A stretch of DNA of 10,744 nt. Source: JAYZVT01 sp050248375 (GTDB taxonomy: Bacteria > Pseudomonadota > Alphaproteobacteria > Rhizobiales > Methyloligellaceae). Below, one piece after another: positions 1-5,928 of the stretch. The notes below the pieces were generated by a model. It had not been told where the DNA came from. It worked only from the letters and a program-made list of their open reading frames with translations, and ran no database searches. The stretch's first letter is position 1; each line of letters begins with the position of its first letter. A program made the translations under genes and the position numbers. The DNA lies in the NCBI GenBank assembly GCA_050248375.1, contig JBFWSL010000120.1, forward strand, positions 1-10,744. Reading direction: 5' to 3'.

Positions 1-765
1 GCCGGACCATATCTGCGCTTCGAGGATGAACGGACCCGTCCGGCCCGCGACCTGCTGAACGCGGTGAGGAACCTGTCGCCCGGCCGTGCCGTGGACCTGG
101 GCTGCGGTCCCGGCAATTCCACCGAATTGCTCGTGGAGCGCTATCCCGAAGCCGCCGTGGAGGGCATCGATTCCTCAACCGACATGATCGAGAAGGCGCG
201 CGAAAGACTTCCTGGCCTGCGCTTCGAAGTGGCCGACATTTCGGCATGGGAGCCCGAGGATCGCTACGACGTCATTTTTTCCAATGCGGTCATGCACTGG
301 CTGCCTGGCCATGCGCGCCTGTTTCCCCGTCTGGCCGCATGCCTGAAGCCCGGCGGCAGCCTGGCGATCCAGATGCCCGACAACATGGACGAACCCTCCC
401 ACCGGGCGATGCGCGAGGTCGCGGCGCTGCCCGAGTTCGCCGGCAAGCTCGCTGGAGCGGGTGAGGAACGCAGCGGGATTGCCTCGCCATCGGCGTATTA
501 CAGCATGCTGCAGCCATGCTGCGGACGCATCGACATCTGGCGCACGGTCTACAATCACGCTCTGGCCGGCCCCGAGGCCATTGTGGAGTGGTTCAAGGGC
601 TCGGGCCTGCGGCCCTACCTGACGAGATTGAACCAATCCGACCGGGCGCTGTTTCTCGACACGTATCTGGAGACGGTGAGGCAGGGGTATCCCCCCATGC
701 CGGACGGACGCGTGCTCCTCGCCTTTCCGCGCCTCTTCCTGGTGGCCGAGCGACCGGGCCAATAG
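1..765 (+). CDS. tam: trans-aconitate 2-methyltransferase, 5'-truncated by window edge
   Basis: Class I SAM-dependent methyltransferase that methylates trans-aconitate, an inhibitory by-product of aconitate, in the cytoplasm. The frame is open from base 1. The first residues read AGPYLRFEDERTRPA, matching the family start 'NPxLYLxFxxERxRPA', so only about six residues are missing; the GTG at 64 is internal and not the start. Visible motifs are the SAM-binding VDLGCGPGNS (codons 31-40), the acidic strand end GIDSS, FSNAVMHWLP, the QMPDN loop followed by EPSH, and the family-typical DIWRT, GLRPYL and the C-terminal LLAFPRLFLVA. The in-window length of 254 residues fits the usual 250-260. The stop is TAG at 763-765. 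A hydrolase gene follows after 30 bp on the same strand and may be co-transcribed. Assignment is by remembered similarity to the E. coli protein along the whole length; I am confident of the family. Confidence 0.92.
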   Translation, partial: AGPYLRFEDERTRPARDLLNAVRNLSPGRAVDLGCGPGNSTELLVERYPEAAVEGIDSSTDMIEKARERLPGLRFEVADISAWEPEDRYDVIFSNAVMHWLPGHARLFPRLAACLKPGGSLAIQMPDNMDEPSHRAMREVAALPEFAGKLAGAGEERSGIASPSAYYSMLQPCCGRIDIWRTVYNHALAGPEAIVEWFKGSGLRPYLTRLNQSDRALFLDTYLETVRQGYPPMPDGRVLLAFPRLFLVAERPGQ

Positions 766-795
766 CAGATCACAGCAACCGGAAGCCAGTGAGTC

Positions 796-1638
796 ATGCA
801 GTTATCGAACACGGACATATATCGCGGCATGAACCGGGCGGCGCTCGACGCGGCCTACAATAACGGTCTCGCGGTCAAGGACAGCCCGGAATGGCTCGAG
901 CGCTGGCAGGCGCTGAGCGCGAAGGCGCGGTCGCGCAGCGACGCGAAGCTCGACATTGCCTATGGCACGCAGGCGCGGCAGAAGCTCGACCTGTTTCCGT
1001 CCGGCCGCGACGGATCGCCCTTGTTCGTCTTCATTCATGGCGGCTACTGGCAGCGCAACGACAAGGAGATGTTCTCCTTCGTGTCCGAAGGCCTGGCGCC
1101 TTTGGGCATCGATACGGCGGTGGTCGGTTATACGCTGGCTCCGGAAGCGACACTGACGCAGATCGTGGCGGAGATGCGGTCCGCGCTCAGCTTCCTGGAA
1201 GGGCACGGGGAAGACCTGGGCTACGACGGCAGCCGGATCTGTGTGGGCGGCTGGTCGGCGGGCGGTCACCTGACGGCCGTGGTATCCGATCATCCCGCGG
1301 TCCGGGCGGCGTTCCCGATCAGCGGCATCTTCGAGCTGGAGCCCATGGCGCTGTGCTATATCAACGACAAGCTGCGCCTGACCCAGAAGGAAGTGGAGAC
1401 GCTGAGCCCGGCGCGGCTGCTGCCCCGCGATCAGGCGCCCATGCGGATGTTCGCGGGCGGTAACGAGTTGCCGGAGCTTGTGCGGCAGTCGCGGGACTAT
1501 GCAGCCGCGCTGGAACCGCTTGGCGGAGACGTCCGGCTCGAGATCGTCGCCGGCCGGCACCACTATTCCATTCTCGACGAGTTGCGGGAGCCCGGCGGGC
1601 TGATCGCGTCGGCGATCGCGAAGACGCTCCGCGGCTAG
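796..1638 (+). CDS. alpha/beta hydrolase, kynurenine formamidase (arylformamidase)-like
   Basis: 280-residue alpha/beta hydrolase fold protein, probably cytoplasmic because no signal peptide is seen. The oxyanion-hole motif HGGYW is at 81-85, the nucleophile elbow GGWSAGG has Ser154, and the C-terminal GRHHYS supplies the catalytic His (H255 or H256). The acid position of the triad, in GGNELPELVRQS, appears to be Glu224 where animal arylformamidases have Asp. HGGYW and the 'xxPELxRQS' context are typical of the arylformamidase / N-formylkynurenine hydrolase-like group. No tryptophan-catabolism gene lies nearby, so the substrate may be another ester or amide. The start ATG at 796 has only a poor ribosome site; a second Met (codon 12, base 829) is an alternative. 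It follows tam by 30 bp. The stop TAG at 1636-1638 overlaps the stop of the convergent gene. Confidence 0.85.
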   Translation: MQLSNTDIYRGMNRAALDAAYNNGLAVKDSPEWLERWQALSAKARSRSDAKLDIAYGTQARQKLDLFPSGRDGSPLFVFIHGGYWQRNDKEMFSFVSEGLAPLGIDTAVVGYTLAPEATLTQIVAEMRSALSFLEGHGEDLGYDGSRICVGGWSAGGHLTAVVSDHPAVRAAFPISGIFELEPMALCYINDKLRLTQKEVETLSPARLLPRDQAPMRMFAGGNELPELVRQSRDYAAALEPLGGDVRLEIVAGRHHYSILDELREPGGLIASAIAKTLRG

Positions 1639-2543
1639 TCGACCCGCATCCTCCCGGGTTGTGGCAGGGCAAGGGCGCCGGCGCCCGGCTGGCGCCGCCA
1701 GTCGCGGCTGTTGAGCACCTGGCCTTCGGTGCGGGCCTTGCGCACCCGGGCGGGGTCCACCTCCGCGTAGACCCATCCCGGCGTGTCGGGTTCGCCTTCG
1801 ACCAGTATGCCCGTCGGCGGGAAGCCGGTATCTGACGGTCCGTACAGGCCCGCCGCGCCGACATTGACGTCCACCGAGGGCAACCAGGGTGCGAGGCCCA
1901 CTGTCGGCGCCACGGCGACATGGCACTGGTTCTCCAGGGCACGGGCGAGCGCTCCGGTGCGGACGCGGTGATAGCCCGCGGCCGTGTCGGTGCAGCTCGG
2001 CGCCAGCAGCAGCTCGGCTCCCCCCTCGCACAGAGCGCGCGCCACGAGCGGGAACTCGATGTCGTAGCAGATGCACACGCCGATCTGTCCGAGCGAGGTC
2101 TCGAAAAGCTGCAATCCGGCGCCCGGCATGACCGACCACTCCTCGTTCTCGAAGCGGGTCATCACCGTCTTGTCCTGGCGGCCGACGCCGCCGCGCGGCC
2201 CGAACAGCCGGGCGCGGTTCACATGGCCCGCCGCCGTCCGCGCTGGGATCGAGGCGGCGAGGATATACACGCCGGATTCGCGGGCGAGGGCGGAGTGCAA
2301 CTCGTCCACCCGCGATTCCAGTCCGGCAACCTCGGCGATCTGCCGGTCGAGGCCGGCCTCGACCTCCGGGCCGAACAGGGAGGCAAGCTCCATGGAGCCG
2401 TATTCCGGGAACACCAGCAGTTCCGCCCCTTCTGCGGCGGCGCGGGAGACCCACTGCCCCAGGTTGGCGGCATATTCCTCGAAGCTTGCGGGCCGGCCGA
2501 TGGGGTATTGCGCCAGAGCGATGCGGAAAGCGTCAGCCGCCAT
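1635..2543 (-). CDS. carbon-nitrogen hydrolase (nitrilase superfamily)
   Basis: 302-residue nitrilase-superfamily amidohydrolase that would hydrolyse a C-N bond in an amide or nitrile. The Glu-Lys-Cys triad is visible: Glu47 in FPEYGS, Lys125 in GRQDKT, and Cys159 in CICYDIEFP. Glu134 in FENEEW is the likely additional conserved glutamate. The length is normal for a stand-alone domain. The substrate cannot be read from the sequence. The gene is second in an operon with a GNAT acetyltransferase: its ATG (2543) overlaps the last 11 bases of that gene, and a purine stretch GGGGGA about 8 bases upstream of the ATG, inside the GNAT coding region, can serve as ribosome site. Bacillus YhcX-type proteins fuse the same two domains, which supports a joint function. 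The stop (CTA at 1635-1637 on the plus strand) interlocks with the stop of the facing hydrolase gene. Confidence 0.9.
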   Translation of the reverse strand: MAADAFRIALAQYPIGRPASFEEYAANLGQWVSRAAAEGAELLVFPEYGSMELASLFGPEVEAGLDRQIAEVAGLESRVDELHSALARESGVYILAASIPARTAAGHVNRARLFGPRGGVGRQDKTVMTRFENEEWSVMPGAGLQLFETSLGQIGVCICYDIEFPLVARALCEGGAELLLAPSCTDTAAGYHRVRTGALARALENQCHVAVAPTVGLAPWLPSVDVNVGAAGLYGPSDTGFPPTGILVEGEPDTPGWVYAEVDPARVRKARTEGQVLNSRDWRRQPGAGALALPQPGRMRVD

Positions 2544-3141
2544 CGGAGATGTCCCCCAGCGGCCTGGTCCAGAAGCTCATGGGCTTGCGCGTCTCCCGCG
2601 CCTCGCCAAGGTCCTTCCAGGCGAAATGGCAGACGATGTCCGGGCGGTGCGTGTAGCCGAAATGGCGCCAGACGCTGTCGAGAGGCTGCACGCCGGCCGG
2701 GCGCATGGGATGATCGGCCGGGCGCTCGACGCCGCAGAATACGGTCCAGTCGAAGCCGCCGAGTGTGCGGGCGTGCGCCTCGCGCCCGGTGAAGAAGGCA
2801 CGGTACACGCCCCGGCCGCGGTAATCGGGCAGCAGCACCGACTCCGCCAGATAGAAGACGCGGGCCAGATCGAAGCCCGCCTCGCGCAGCGGCGCCCGGA
2901 TGGGCTCGTGCTCGTCGCCAACGGGCAGTCCGGTTGAGGCCCCGACGACCCTGTCGCCGTCGATCGCGGCGATGCAGACGGCGCCCGGGGAGCGCGCGAA
3001 GTTGGAGAGATATCCGTGCTCGTAGTCGAGATCGCCGTCATAGAGATACGGCCAGTCCCGGAACACCTGGATTCGCAGCCGGGCGATATCGCCTATGCGG
3101 TCTTCGAGGCCATTTCCGGGAGTAAGAGTTTCAATGCGCAT
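2533..3141 (-). CDS. GNAT family N-acetyltransferase
   Basis: 202-residue GNAT-fold acyltransferase that would use acetyl-CoA or another acyl-CoA to modify an amine. The beta4 strand and acetyl-CoA pyrophosphate loop are clear at about 99-113: AESVLLPDYRGRGVY, with the RGRG[V]Y version of the Q/RxxGxG/A motif. The N-terminal part (IARLRIQVFRDWPYLYDGD) and the C-terminal HFGY.. then CHFAWKDL are like those of the GNAT proteins found beside carbon-nitrogen hydrolases. It is first gene of a two-gene operon; its TGA (TCA at 2533-2535 on plus) lies inside the start of the nitrilase-family gene. The ATG at 3141 lacks a convincing Shine-Dalgarno sequence, and a strong small hairpin lies 25 bases upstream. 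The substrate is unknown. Confidence 0.87.
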   Translation of the reverse strand: MRIETLTPGNGLEDRIGDIARLRIQVFRDWPYLYDGDLDYEHGYLSNFARSPGAVCIAAIDGDRVVGASTGLPVGDEHEPIRAPLREAGFDLARVFYLAESVLLPDYRGRGVYRAFFTGREAHARTLGGFDWTVFCGVERPADHPMRPAGVQPLDSVWRHFGYTHRPDIVCHFAWKDLGEARETRKPMSFWTRPLGDISDGG

Positions 3142-3165
3142 GATGAGCCAGGCGTTCTTCTTGTG

Positions 3166-3183
3166 GCGGGCGGGGACGCCCGC
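3166..3183. other. perfect GC hairpin in GNAT leader
   Basis: Inverted repeat GCGGGCG (3166-3172), loop GGGA (3173-3176), CGCCCGC (3177-3183): seven perfect G-C pairs with a tetraloop. It lies 25 bases upstream of the GNAT start codon and would be in its mRNA leader if transcription starts further right. No T-run follows on either strand, so it does not look like an intrinsic terminator. Function unknown. Confidence 0.4.
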
Positions 3184-3185
3184 AG

Positions 3186-3200
3186 GTCAAGTCCAGTCAA
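3186..3200. repeat. GTCAA direct repeat, 10 bp period
   Basis: GTCAA occurs at 3186-3190 and again at 3196-3200, one helical turn apart (TTGAC twice on the minus strand). Such spacing suits tandem binding of a regulator on one DNA face upstream of the GNAT operon, but the unit is only five bases and could be chance. Confidence 0.2.
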
Positions 3201-3234
3201 CATTTGCATAGTGCGGAACACGCTCCTGCGTGCA

Positions 3235-3287
3235 TGCGCATGCGCAATATGCGTTATTTCGCTTGTGCGAGAATAGCCTTGCGCAAG
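3235..3287. promoter_or_regulatory. cluster of TGCGCA palindromes between GNAT operon and csp
   Basis: TGCGCA occurs three times: 3235-3240 and 3241-3246 in tandem, making a perfect 12 bp palindrome (TGCGCATGCGCA), and 3280-3285 inside the 10 bp palindrome CTTGCGCAAG (3278-3287). The first pair also overlaps the 12 bp palindrome GCATGCGCATGC (3232-3243). Between them TTCGCTTGTGCGAGAA is an imperfect dyad. The segment lies in the divergent intergenic region and is more AT-rich than the coding DNA around it. These are seen directly; a role as operator sites is inference. Confidence 0.35.
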
Positions 3288-3320
3288 TCCGCCTGCGGAT
3301 AAATTCGATTGACTAAATCG
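3278..3320 (+). promoter_or_regulatory. candidate csp promoter with dyad at the start site
   Basis: A CTTGCG (3278-3283) resembles an alphaproteobacterial -35 and stands 16 bases from TAAATT (3300-3305) as -10. Directly after it is a perfect inverted repeat CGATT-GACTA-AATCG (3306-3320), which would cover the transcription start. If right, the csp mRNA would carry a leader of about 150 bases, as is usual for cold-shock genes. The hexamers are weak, so this is a suggestion only. Confidence 0.25.
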
Positions 3321-3414
3321 CGCAGGTGGGCGAAAGGGCAGATGCCGCAGGGGCACGCGGCGACCTGAATTTCGCATTCGAAGGGGAGGGTTTGGTGCGT
3401 GCCAGGTGACGATG

Positions 3415-3438
3415 CCGGCCAGCCGCGGCGCCGGCCGG
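3415..3438 (+). other. GC-rich stem-loop in csp 5' leader
   Basis: CCGGCC (3415-3420) pairs with GGCCGG (3433-3438). After an A-C mismatch two more pairs (GC with GC) extend the stem. It ends 25 bases before the csp start codon. The arms are also self-palindromic, so alternative pairings exist. Cold-shock mRNAs often have structured, temperature-sensitive leaders, but nothing here proves a thermosensor. Confidence 0.35.
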
Positions 3439-3463
3439 TTTACGACTGACGATTGGAATTGGA

Positions 3464-3673
3464 ATGGCAACGGGTGTCGTGAAGTGGTTTAACACCACGA
3501 AAGGCTATGGATTCATCAAGCCGGACGTGGACGGACCAGACGTTTTTGTCCATATCACCGCGGTTCAGGCCGCCGGTATGGACACACTGAAAGAAGGCCA
3601 GACGATCTCCTACGAGCTCGAAACTGGCCGGAACGGAAAGAAGGCTGCGGTTAACCTCAAGGTTACCGGCTAG
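3464..3673 (+). CDS. cold-shock domain protein (CspA family)
   Basis: 69-residue single cold-shock domain protein, an RNA/ssDNA-binding OB-fold chaperone that melts mRNA secondary structure in the cytoplasm. RNP1 is KGYGFI (13-18) and RNP2 is VFVHI (27-31); the surface aromatic residues Trp8, Phe9, Tyr15, Phe17, Phe28 and His30 are all present. Full length, with the family ending NLKVTG. The start ATG at 3464 is preceded by GGAATTGGA, a modest Shine-Dalgarno. The gene stands alone, with a 322 bp structured region before it and a long hairpin after it. Which csp paralogue this is cannot be told. Confidence 0.96.
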   Translation: MATGVVKWFNTTKGYGFIKPDVDGPDVFVHITAVQAAGMDTLKEGQTISYELETGRNGKKAAVNLKVTG

Positions 3674-3693
3674 CATTCGTTCCTGACCTTAGA

Positions 3694-3732
3694 CGCGGAC
3701 GGGCCGCGCCTTACCGGTGCGGGCCGTTTGCG
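3694..3732 (+). terminator. long hairpin downstream of csp, possible terminator
   Basis: Bases 3694-3710 pair with 3716-3732 around the loop TTACC (3711-3715). The 17 positions include one G-G mismatch (3703/3723) and three G-U pairs (3697/3729, 3698/3728, 3708/3718). It begins 20 bases after the csp stop. The only T-run (TTT, 3727-3729) lies within the 3' arm, so intrinsic termination would be weak unless only the inner 12 positions form. It separates csp from the HisD-family gene. Confidence 0.45.
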
Positions 3733-3808
3733 CACGCGTATTTTCCGCTGCCAGTGCATCGGTACCCCTTTTCGCGCCGAACGCCATACGGCAATGTGCG
3801 GCGGTCCA

Positions 3809-3820
3809 GGGAGGGGAAGG
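3809..3820 (+). promoter_or_regulatory. ribosome binding site of the HisD-family gene
   Basis: GGGAGGGGAAGG lies immediately before the ATG at 3823 and decides that start. The frame also opens at a GTG at 3754, but the 23 extra residues would be Arg-rich and unlike the family, and that GTG has no such site. Confidence 0.7.
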
Positions 3821-3822
3821 CG

Positions 3823-5130
3823 ATGACCGGCATTTATCTCAAGAAAGCTGAAAAGACCGCGGCGACGGGCGAGGAAGACACCCGCGCGCAAGTGGCGGCC
3901 ATGCTTGCGGAAATCGAGGCGGGCGGAGAGGACAAGGCGAGGGACTGCGCGAGACGCTTCGACAAGTGGGACGGCGAGATCGTCGTTTCTGCCGAGGTGC
4001 GCGCCGCTGCCGCGAAGCAGGTGCCCGCCAAGCTCAAGGACGACATCCGGTTTTCGCACGAGCAGGTGCGGCGCTTCGCCGAGGCGCAGCGTAACGCCAT
4101 CCTCGACGTGGAGACGGAACTCTCTCCCGGCCTGATCGCCGGACACCGCAACATCCCGGTGAACTCGGCGGGTTGCTACGTGCCCGGCGGGCGCTACGCC
4201 CATATCGCTTCGGCGATCATGTCCGTGACCACGGCGAAGGTTGCGGGCGTGCCCAACATCATCGCCTGCTCGCCGCCGAAGCCGGGGTCGGGCATCCATC
4301 CGGCCATCCTCTACAGCCTGGACCTGTGCGGCGCCGACACCATCCTCAACCTTGGCGGCGTGCAGGGCATCGCGGCGCTGGCCTTCGGCCTGTTCACGGG
4401 CAAGCCCGCCGACATCCTGGTCGGTCCGGGCAACCAGTTCGTGGCCGAGGCGAAACGCATCCTGTTCGGCCGGGTCGGCATCGACATGTTCGCCGGCCCC
4501 ACGGAGATCCTGGTCATCGCCGACAACACCGCCGATCCCGAGATCGTCGCCGCCGACCTCGTCGGCCAGGCGGAGCATGGCTACAACTCGCCCGCATGGC
4601 TGATCACTCTCGACAAGGCGCTGGGCGAGACGGTGCTGGACCTGGTGCCGAAGCTGATCGCCGAGCTTCCCGAGGCCAACGCCAAGAACGCCAGCGATGC
4701 CTGGCGCGATTATGGCGAGATCGTTGTCGCGGGTTCCCGGGAAGAGGCGGTGGAGCTGTCCGACCGCTATGCCGCAGAGCACCTGGAGGTGCATTGCGAC
4801 GATCTCGACTGGTGGCTGATGTCGCTCGGCAACTATGGCTCGCTGTTCCTGGGCGAGGAGACCACGGTCGCCTATGGCGACAAGGCGGCGGGTCCGAACC
4901 ACATCCTGCCCACCAAGGGCGCGGCGCGCTATACCGGCGGCCTTTCCGTCGGCAAGTTCCTCAAGACCGTGACCTGGCAGCGCATGTCGCGGGAGGCGAG
5001 CAAGACCGTGGGCGCGGCGGCGGCGCGCATCTCGCGCCTGGAAGGCATGGAAGCCCACGCGCGTACCACCGACGTGCGGCTGGCGAAGTGGTTCCCGGGC
5101 GAGAATTTCGACCTGACGGCGGCGGACTGA
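3823..5130 (+). CDS. hisD: HisD-family NAD-dependent dehydrogenase (histidinol dehydrogenase-like, probably HpsN-like)
   Basis: 435-residue zinc- and NAD-dependent dehydrogenase of the histidinol dehydrogenase family, which oxidises a primary alcohol through the aldehyde to the acid. Visible are CYVPGGRY (118-124), the NAD-site GPGNQFVAEAKR (201-212), the zinc ligands Gln249 and His252 in GQAEHGYNSPAW, Asp353 in GDKAAGPNH and His412 in EAHAR, and the catalytic pair Glu319-His320. True HisD has AQAEHD here and normally GPSE where this has GPTE. The GYNSPxW and the N-terminal IYLKKAEKT are, from memory, typical of the 2,3-dihydroxypropanesulfonate 3-dehydrogenase (HpsN) branch. No histidine biosynthesis gene is near; instead an SDR follows after 3 bp and a TTT importer faces it. 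I am sure of the family, moderately of the HpsN-like branch, and the substrate is unproven. The hisD symbol is for family only. Confidence 0.9.
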   Translation: MTGIYLKKAEKTAATGEEDTRAQVAAMLAEIEAGGEDKARDCARRFDKWDGEIVVSAEVRAAAAKQVPAKLKDDIRFSHEQVRRFAEAQRNAILDVETELSPGLIAGHRNIPVNSAGCYVPGGRYAHIASAIMSVTTAKVAGVPNIIACSPPKPGSGIHPAILYSLDLCGADTILNLGGVQGIAALAFGLFTGKPADILVGPGNQFVAEAKRILFGRVGIDMFAGPTEILVIADNTADPEIVAADLVGQAEHGYNSPAWLITLDKALGETVLDLVPKLIAELPEANAKNASDAWRDYGEIVVAGSREEAVELSDRYAAEHLEVHCDDLDWWLMSLGNYGSLFLGEETTVAYGDKAAGPNHILPTKGAARYTGGLSVGKFLKTVTWQRMSREASKTVGAAAARISRLEGMEAHARTTDVRLAKWFPGENFDLTAAD

Positions 5131-5133
5131 ACC

Positions 5134-5916
5134 ATGGCCGGCGACACCTACCTCAAGTCGCTGTTCAGCCTGGAAGGCCGCGTGGCCCTGGTCACCGGCG
5201 GCTCCTCGGGGCTGGGGCGGCGCATGGCCTATGCGCTGTCCCGCGCGGGCGCCAGCGTCGTGCTCGCCGCCCGGCGCACCGGCGCGCTCGTGGACGCCCG
5301 GGTCGAGATCGAGGCGGAGGGCGGCGTTGCCGCCACCGTGGAAGCCGACCTGCTGGCCGGCATGGATGCCGTCGCCGCCTGCGCGGAGGCCGCGGCCGAG
5401 CCCTTCGGCGCGCCCGACATCCTGGTCAACGCGGCCGGCATCAACCTGCGCGAGCCGCCCGATGAAGTGACGCCGGAGAGCTGGGACCGGACCATCCGGC
5501 TCAACCTGTCGGTGCCGTTCTTCCTTGCCCGCGCCCTGGTGCCGGGCATGAAGGCGAAAGGACGTGGCTCGATCATCAACATTGCCTCGCTGCAGACCTT
5601 CCGCGCCTTCTCCGGCGGCTTCGCCTATGGCGCCTCCAAGGGCGGAGTGGGGCAGCTTACCCGTGCCATGGCGCAGGCCTGGTCGGCGGACGGCATCACC
5701 GCCAACGCGCTGATCCCGGGGTTCTTCCCGACCGAACTGACCGGTCCGGTCTTCGCCGACAGCAAGCTGTCGCGCATGCACGCGGATGCGACCTGTTTCG
5801 GTCGTAACGGCGAGTTGCGCGATATCGACGGGGCGACGGTGTTTCTGGCCTCGCCGGCCAGCGCCTACATCACCGGCGCGCTGATACCCGTGGAAGGCGG
5901 CTATCTCGCGAAATAG
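5134..5916 (+). CDS. SDR family NAD(P)-dependent oxidoreductase
   Basis: 260-residue classical short-chain dehydrogenase/reductase. The Rossmann motif TGGSSGLG is at 21-28, NAAG at 99-102, and the tetrad is Asn124, Ser152, Tyr165 and Lys169 (YGASK). The C-terminus 'ITGALIPVEGGYLAK' is standard. The strand-2 end reads LAARR without an acidic residue, which leans to NADP. The start ATG at 5134 is 3 bp after the stop of the HisD-family gene with only a weak ribosome site (GGCGGCGGA), so translation is probably coupled and both act on the same substrate. In DHPS catabolism HpsN works with accessory dehydrogenases (HpsO/HpsP); this gene could have such a role, but its own substrate cannot be read. 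It is convergent with tctA, 12 bp between stops. Confidence 0.93.
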   Translation: MAGDTYLKSLFSLEGRVALVTGGSSGLGRRMAYALSRAGASVVLAARRTGALVDARVEIEAEGGVAATVEADLLAGMDAVAACAEAAAEPFGAPDILVNAAGINLREPPDEVTPESWDRTIRLNLSVPFFLARALVPGMKAKGRGSIINIASLQTFRAFSGGFAYGASKGGVGQLTRAMAQAWSADGITANALIPGFFPTELTGPVFADSKLSRMHADATCFGRNGELRDIDGATVFLASPASAYITGALIPVEGGYLAK

Positions 5917-5919
5917 CCG
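5898..5919. terminator. stem-loop at the convergent SDR/tctA ends, weak terminator candidate
   Basis: CGGCTAT (5898-5904) pairs with ATAGCCG (5913-5919). Inside, a C-A mismatch and one T-A pair close a CGCG loop. It spans the SDR stop codon and lies between two convergent genes, where a shared bidirectional terminator would be expected. There is no T-run on either side and the last codons of SDR genes are constrained, so chance is possible. Confidence 0.3.
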
Positions 5920-5928
5920 GCCCGGGAG

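Noticed and set aside
1673..1686. 14 bp perfect palindrome GGGCGCCGGCGCCC
   Set aside because: It lies inside the nitrilase-family coding region in very GC-rich sequence; chance is likely and no partner site was noticed.
802..2454. 550-residue open frame on the minus strand across the hydrolase and nitrilase-family genes
   Set aside because: It crosses two genes with clear catalytic motifs in other frames, and is Arg/Pro/Gly-rich without motifs.
3093..3470. 125-residue minus-strand frame over the csp leader
   Set aside because: Overlaps the GNAT start and the structured leader; no ribosome site, and the residue pattern is not protein-like.
3754..3822. GTG start giving 23 extra N-terminal residues for the HisD-family protein
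   Set aside because: The ATG at 3823 has a far better ribosome site, and its N-terminus MTGIYLKKAEKT fits the family.
4173..5465. 430-residue plus-strand frame overlapping the HisD-family gene
   Set aside because: Arg/Gly/Pro-rich frame shadow with no start context; the true frame holds all zinc ligands.
3670..5781. 703-residue open frame on the minus strand across the HisD-family and SDR genes
   Set aside because: It is antisense to two well-defined genes, rich in Arg, Gly, His and Ala with no recognisable domain, and arises from GC-rich codon positions.
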